Positions 48,275 through 64,000 of a stretch of 64,000 nt of DNA are shown piece by piece. Each line of letters starts with the position of its first letter. Position 1 is the stretch's first letter. Origin of the DNA: Bugulina stolonifera (Eukaryota > Bryozoa > Gymnolaemata > Cheilostomatida > Bugulidae); the NCBI GenBank assembly GCA_935421135.1, contig OW285196.1:9373501-9437500 (forward strand), in the 5' to 3' direction. The position numbers were made by a program, and so were the translations under genes. The notes beneath the pieces were generated by a model that worked only from the letters and a program-made list of their open reading frames with translations, was not told the DNA's origin and ran no database searches.

Positions 48275-49336
48275 CTGAATTTACTTTTAGCCAGAGTAAC
48301 AACATTATCATAGCCTCAGGATATTAAGGTGGGTAGTAAAGTTTAGCCTGAAGTTATTGCTATGAGTAAAGTCTGTACATGTATATACATGTAAAGTAAA
48401 AAAGTATAATAGTTATTCTAAACCTTTTTTCTTATTAATCTTATCATCAGTTCTGCTATAAGCCGTGAATGTATTATTATACCAATATTATACCAGCTGC
48501 GTGCTGCTTAGTACTTTCTGTATATACTATAATACACTCACCATGTGCCATTCATGAACAATAATATTATTTCTAGTAACTTTAACTTGTTTTGCAGACC
48601 GTAATTCTGAACTTAGACTTTGTACTTATCAGCTTGTGGACGATGAAGTCTTCTACATTTCTACTGTTTGCTTGCTTCTTGTTTTGTAAGTATTAAACAA
48701 ATACTGTAATTGACGTTTTGTATTCTATTTTTCTCAACAGTAAATAATATAATTACTATATTTTACAAAGTTGAGCGTGTTTTTTGGCAATTAGAAACAA
48801 AATTTGTCCTCTATACGAAGATAATACTCTCTCAGTCACAGCATGAGTATTACATGTATAAGCTTGAAGTTAGTAGTTATGATCAAGGAGTTGTCACCAC
48901 TATGTCTTGTGTTTTGTATATTTGGAAATACCAAAAGCAAATTTATTTTCTATTGGTAAATATTGTTATATTAGCCTTAGCTCCATTACATGTGTATGTT
49001 CTACGAATCTTTAGGCAGTTCACAATAAACTTAGGAGCCATTAGAAAAAAAACATTTCTTATCATTTCAAATATAGTATAAATTATATAGTCTTATATTA
49101 TTTTGACAGGTGTCATGGTGAGTGTTTCTGGCCTTCTAGGTTGTCCTGAATCCTCAGATGCCTGTTACAATGCATGTCTGGATGCTGGAAAACTTGGTGG
49201 AGGGTGTGTTGGCGATGAATGTCAATGTGATAGTGATGGGACAGACGGCGGCGTGAACGTAGAGCCTAACGGCGGAATTAATGTTGGAATAAACACTCCA
49301 CAAACTAGAAAAAAGCAGCGTGTTAGATCAACTTAA
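48275..49336 (+). CDS. CSαβ defensin-like secreted peptide (copy 2)
   Basis: Coding exons are 48643-48685 (43 bases) and 49110-49336 (TAA), giving 89 residues. A signal peptide (MKSSTFLLFACFLF start, ending VSVSG) is followed by six cysteines spaced C-x6-C-x3-C-x9-C-x4-C-x1-C, with GGGC and CQC, the defensin CSαβ pattern. It differs from copy 1 in a 40-residue C-terminal extension rich in glycine, asparagine and valine, ending in a basic stretch (TRKKQRVRST) that may be a cleavable tail. The mature core is acidic, unlike most antimicrobial defensins, so its target is uncertain. An untranslated exon (about 48275-48328) and a second exon from 48598 carrying the ATG are inferred. AATAAA at 49605-49610. 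Host-defence function is inferred from the fold pattern. Confidence 0.83.
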
Positions 49337-49610
49337 AGATGTGGAACGTTGACTTAGCCTGTGTTACTAAGGTAGCCTGTATAGACTGTGTTCCTCTAAA
49401 CATACCAATTATGGCTACATCACATGTACACATAGTTCATAGTTTAGTCCACTAGAGTAACATGCATTTCAGACTCAATGTATGTATTTACAATATTTTA
49501 ATATACAAAAAATATATGCAAATAATGTAATAATAAATAATCATCACATGGACACGTGCTAACTTTTACATACAGTGTATATGTGTTCTTTCTTTTTGTA
49601 AAGAAATAAA

Positions 49611-51589
49611 GTTTATGTATGCATTATACATGCTAGTCTCGTATGCTTATTTCAAGTTGGTGAATGTTCTACAATATAAGGAAAACTGGACAATTTGCCA
49701 CCAAGCCATTTCAAACATAGAAATAGTGCCACCTTACCAAAACTTTCAATCTGGCATTGGTAATGTCTAAAATTTTGTATCTTTGAATCATGCAAAGTCT
49801 TATCCCCAGCAAAAGCTCTCTCTTTTGGATTAACTTGCTCCTAAATGGACTATGCTAGAACTTTTTACTAAAATTATATTATACAAATTAAGTAATAGAA
49901 TACCATAATGTATTCAAACTAGCTATGACGTCAAGTACCGTGTGAACATTTTAATGTTGGGACGCCTACCTAATCATGATGAAAAGTGCTTCAAATCTGC
50001 AATTTGTACAACCCACTGAGCACGGGTGCACAGCATCTCCATGCATACCTGGTATTTAAAATTGACTTGAATAAATTACTGTTACACTGCTACAAATTTT
50101 TTTGCTCAAGGAATAGGGCTTCCATCAGTGTTCAAAGTGGAACAAATGAGGTGGGTACACTGTGCGTGTAATAGTAATGTATACTTAATCTTATAGTAGC
50201 TAAGAAATTAGTGAATTACTAAAACAAAAGAAATTATGCTCTGGTTGATGGTCAAGCATTCTACCACTACACTATCAGGTTCACAGTGACTGTATGGGGA
50301 AAACTAGCTATTGAAATGAGGGCAATGAGGGCAAATGCCTGCTGACGGTGTACCCACTAAAATTGAAGTGGGTACACACCGCATACTACCGTATAACCAC
50401 ACTTTGAACACCAGTTCTGCTCTATCTTTATTCTTTACCTTGCGCTAACAGTATGGCTCTCAATAGAGACCCTACAACCTACAGCACTGCATAATTCACA
50501 CTGTTAGACTTTCTACACATGTACAATATGATATGTATCCTGGCCCTTTCAACAAAAAAGTCATGATTTCAAACAACTCCAGCGATAAAAGGCTGTGTTT
50601 TATCTAGCCGTATTACGATTGTATCAGCATCATAGATGGCACACTTGAAAGACATCAAAATGTAACAAAGGTGGCAAATGATAAGAGTTTAGGTTTGGCA
50701 GCAGTTTGCAAAGAGTATGTTGAATCCACTTTCTTTAGCATGAAGTTAAATTAGCAGAATGTTTGTGACTAGTTTCAAATTTGAAGCATAATTCACCCAG
50801 GAATCCTCACAAAAAGCTAAGAGCATGTACAATTAAAACTAGCAGAGCATCACCATACCCAGATGAATATCCAAATACAGTGTATGTACATGTTTACATA
50901 CACATGCCATAATAAATTATCCTTGTGAATCCAATTAAAATTTTAGATTATCAAAGGAACTTTTTCTGCATACCCTAGGTTGTTGGCTGTAGTTCAACCA
51001 ATGAAAGTGTCAGTATCAAATTATTTTGACCAAGTACAAGATTAAGCATTTAATAGATGGCACAAGTTGGCATCATCACCTTCTGTGCCTAGTGAACATG
51101 AATCAACAGATTTCATGCACTCATAAACAAATAACAATCCTGTAGTCCTGCGCCAGAAATGTTTATTAATAATGCAGTATACTACGATATGCATGAGTAA
51201 AGAACAAAACCATGAGACAGAAAACAATATTATACTCCTCCATATGCCACAACATTGTAATAATAGTTATACGAGTAGAATATAATACAAAATGACTTCC
51301 TTTTATTGAACAATATTCCACTTGGTTCTTTCTTACAATAATAAAATAATAGACAGCTAGAGTTATGTAGTAACTGCATATTAATACCAAACTTGTTATA
51401 GACAGTAATAGACTAGAACAATAAAGCCATTTTTGTTCATATTTATATTATACATGTACTACGCTAGTGTTAACAATATCAACTCTTATAGACAGGGTCA
51501 AGACCATAAATTTAGATAGTACAGCAATACACTAAGTATTCCTCCCTAACAAATACAATGTACATCCCTATACTATGTATATTTACTGT
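49611..51589. other. Intergenic, convergent with HSP110 gene
   Basis: No gene is supported. It includes the 3' end of the minus-strand HSP110 transcript, with several AATAAA-type words on that strand between 51150 and 51460. Confidence 0.5.
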
Positions 51590-62681
<11,092 letters not shown>

Positions 62682-62880
62682 CTACCATTTGGGTCATTGC
62701 AACATATTGATGGTTATAGCAATTTGTTAGAGGAATCGGTTTGGATTTTTTGGGTCAGCTAGGGTAAATGACCAGCGACAGTCAAATCAGGAAATGAACT
62801 TCAGTTGATACCTGGTGAGATTCGAACCCACAATCTTCCGATTGTGAGTTTTGCACTCTACCAACTGAGCTACCCCTGAT
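62682..62880 (-). mobile_element. tRNA-derived SINE, copy 2
   Basis: This copy has the better-preserved tRNA head on the minus strand: GTAGCTCAGTTGGTAGAGTG (A box) and GTGGGTTCGAATCTCACC (B box), with a tRNA-like D arm. The body and 3' end (GTTGCAATGACCCAAATGG) match copy 1. A short duplication of CTACCCCTGATCCCC borders the head. Confidence 0.9.
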
Positions 62881-62889
62881 CCCCTATAC

Positions 62890-63949
62890 TACCCCTGATC
62901 CCCAGGCCACTTGGTATTGGTAGTATTTTTTACTTGTGCTTCAGCATGCAAACATTTCTGTGTTTGTCAGCAGAAATTCTGTTCTGTGTGTATTTTAAAG
63001 TGGACTAACTTATCTGGAAACCTTCGTTTCGGAAGACCCGCTAAGAGCTAGAAGAGATGCACCTCTTACGGATGGCCTGTTAGATAGATGTATCTAGGGT
63101 TTAATTGATCACTTCAAAGTCTTGTGCTAGCATTGGTTCTAATGGAACAGTGCGTGTATAATATACCCCTCTTGCTGTTTTCTTATGTTCTTTGAATAGC
63201 CAGTTCAGACTTGTACTTCCCCTTAGCAAATATCTGTTGTATTATTAGTTACTGGTGGTCTGTTTAACTGAGCTCTTGTCGTCCAATGTTCTTTGATGAA
63301 CTCCTTATAAGATGTACACTACTCGTTCTGAAGCAGCATGACTCATCAATCCTTTCGCCTGAGTTCCAAGGGTCTGCTGGATCACACAATAGAATCAAAT
63401 TTCGTGTTGAATTTGGAAAACTTCGTTATGTCTATGTCTAGTGGTACCAATCTGATATGGGTCTACAGTGATTAGCATTTGTAGTGACTGGTGAGTTAAA
63501 CATAGCCGTCTGAAACAATGCCGACAAGTCTTATTTAGGTTCCTATGTTGGTTATCCCAACTGACTGAATTATTAGGATATCAATATTTATTTTCTCGAC
63601 TAATAAGATAGATAATTCTTTGACTATTCGACATCATAATTGCTCAAAAGTTTCCATTTGATGACCAAATTAACCTAACAAACCACAGACAGAATGGGTG
63701 TGAGAAGAATTACGTGTTAACTCGGTTTATTCTTCGGTGAAATAGTCTCTAAAACATAATAAGAGCTCTGGTAAATGCTTATAGGATATCAAATACCTGT
63801 AATCTCATCTACCACATTATATCCTTCACTTTTCTCAGCTTGGTCAATCTAGTGTATGTATGAAGCGAATTCTACAGACATCAACTACTCAGCTGGTCGA
63901 CCGATACACTTTGTGTTAGTTTAATTTTCGTAATAATCCACTTTTTTAG
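62890..63949. other. Unassigned region before kinase exon
   Basis: No domain is recognised on either strand. It should hold the promoter and 5' exon(s) of the plus-strand kinase gene, but no first coding exon could be chosen; an ATG at 63856 gives only a short frame without family similarity. Confidence 0.4.
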
Positions 63950-64000
63950 AATTACCAGTTGCTCAACATGATTGGAAGAGGAGGATTTGCTTCTGTACAC
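63950..64000 (+). CDS. Protein kinase, 5' exon with glycine-rich loop (partial)
   Basis: After a CTTTTTTAG acceptor the frame reads NYQLLNMIGRGGFASVH up to the window edge. GRGGFASV is the nucleotide-binding glycine-rich loop (GxGxFxSV) of eukaryotic protein kinases. The YQ-LLNMIGRGGFASV wording is closest, from memory, to polo-like kinase 4/SAK, which controls centriole duplication, but 17 residues cannot settle the subfamily. The upstream exon is not identified. Confidence 0.55.

Noticed and set aside
50230..50300. tRNA-like stretch on the minus strand (TAGTGTAGTGGTAGAATGC)
   Set aside because: An A-box-like stretch is present but no B box or T arm follows, so neither a tRNA nor a SINE can be supported.

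Overview
This is nuclear DNA from an invertebrate animal. It is AT-rich, with spliced genes (GTAAGT-type donors, many introns of 60-1000 bases) and many mini- and microsatellites, MITEs and tRNA-derived SINEs. The gene set is metazoan: filamin repeats, HSP110, an RGM-like protein, galactose-3-O-sulfotransferase, a caspase and CSαβ defensins. A sponge or another early-branching animal is plausible, but that is an inference; the sequence does not fix the taxon.

Layout. 1-9429 is repeat-rich: a diverged tandem array built on an AAATGAGGACAT motif, the last two exons of a tyrosine-recombinase-like mobile-element protein on the minus strand, a LINE-like fragment and a tRNA-like SINE remnant. 9452-15505 (+) holds the C-terminal part of a filamin-type protein. 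16698-21964 (-), convergent with it, encodes an ankyrin-repeat protein fused to two caspase domains. The first caspase domain has lost its catalytic cysteine; the second keeps its visible catalytic residues. 24023-25968 is a non-autonomous hAT-type element with an exact 8-bp target duplication. 28228-29090 (-) and 48275-49336 (+) are two paralogous CSαβ defensin-like genes with the same three-exon layout and TATA boxes. 31793-34141 (+) is a Gal3ST-type Golgi sulfotransferase. 36273-37275 is an 11-bp minisatellite of about 91 copies. 39609-47309 (+) is an 11-exon homologue of repulsive guidance molecule (RGM). 51590-61848 (-) is a complete 17-exon HSP110/HSPA4 gene. Two copies of a tRNA-derived SINE lie at 61.3-62.9 kb, and a protein-kinase exon (PLK4-like glycine loop) is cut by the window end.

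I assembled the exon models by hand. For the caspase, RGM, HSP110, Gal3ST and both defensin genes, the exon lengths sum to an exact multiple of three with matching phases at every junction. The filamin model is phase-consistent from its first visible exon to its stop. The genes are not an operon. The thematic link is immunity and cell death (defensins, ankyrin-caspase), beside housekeeping and cell-surface genes.
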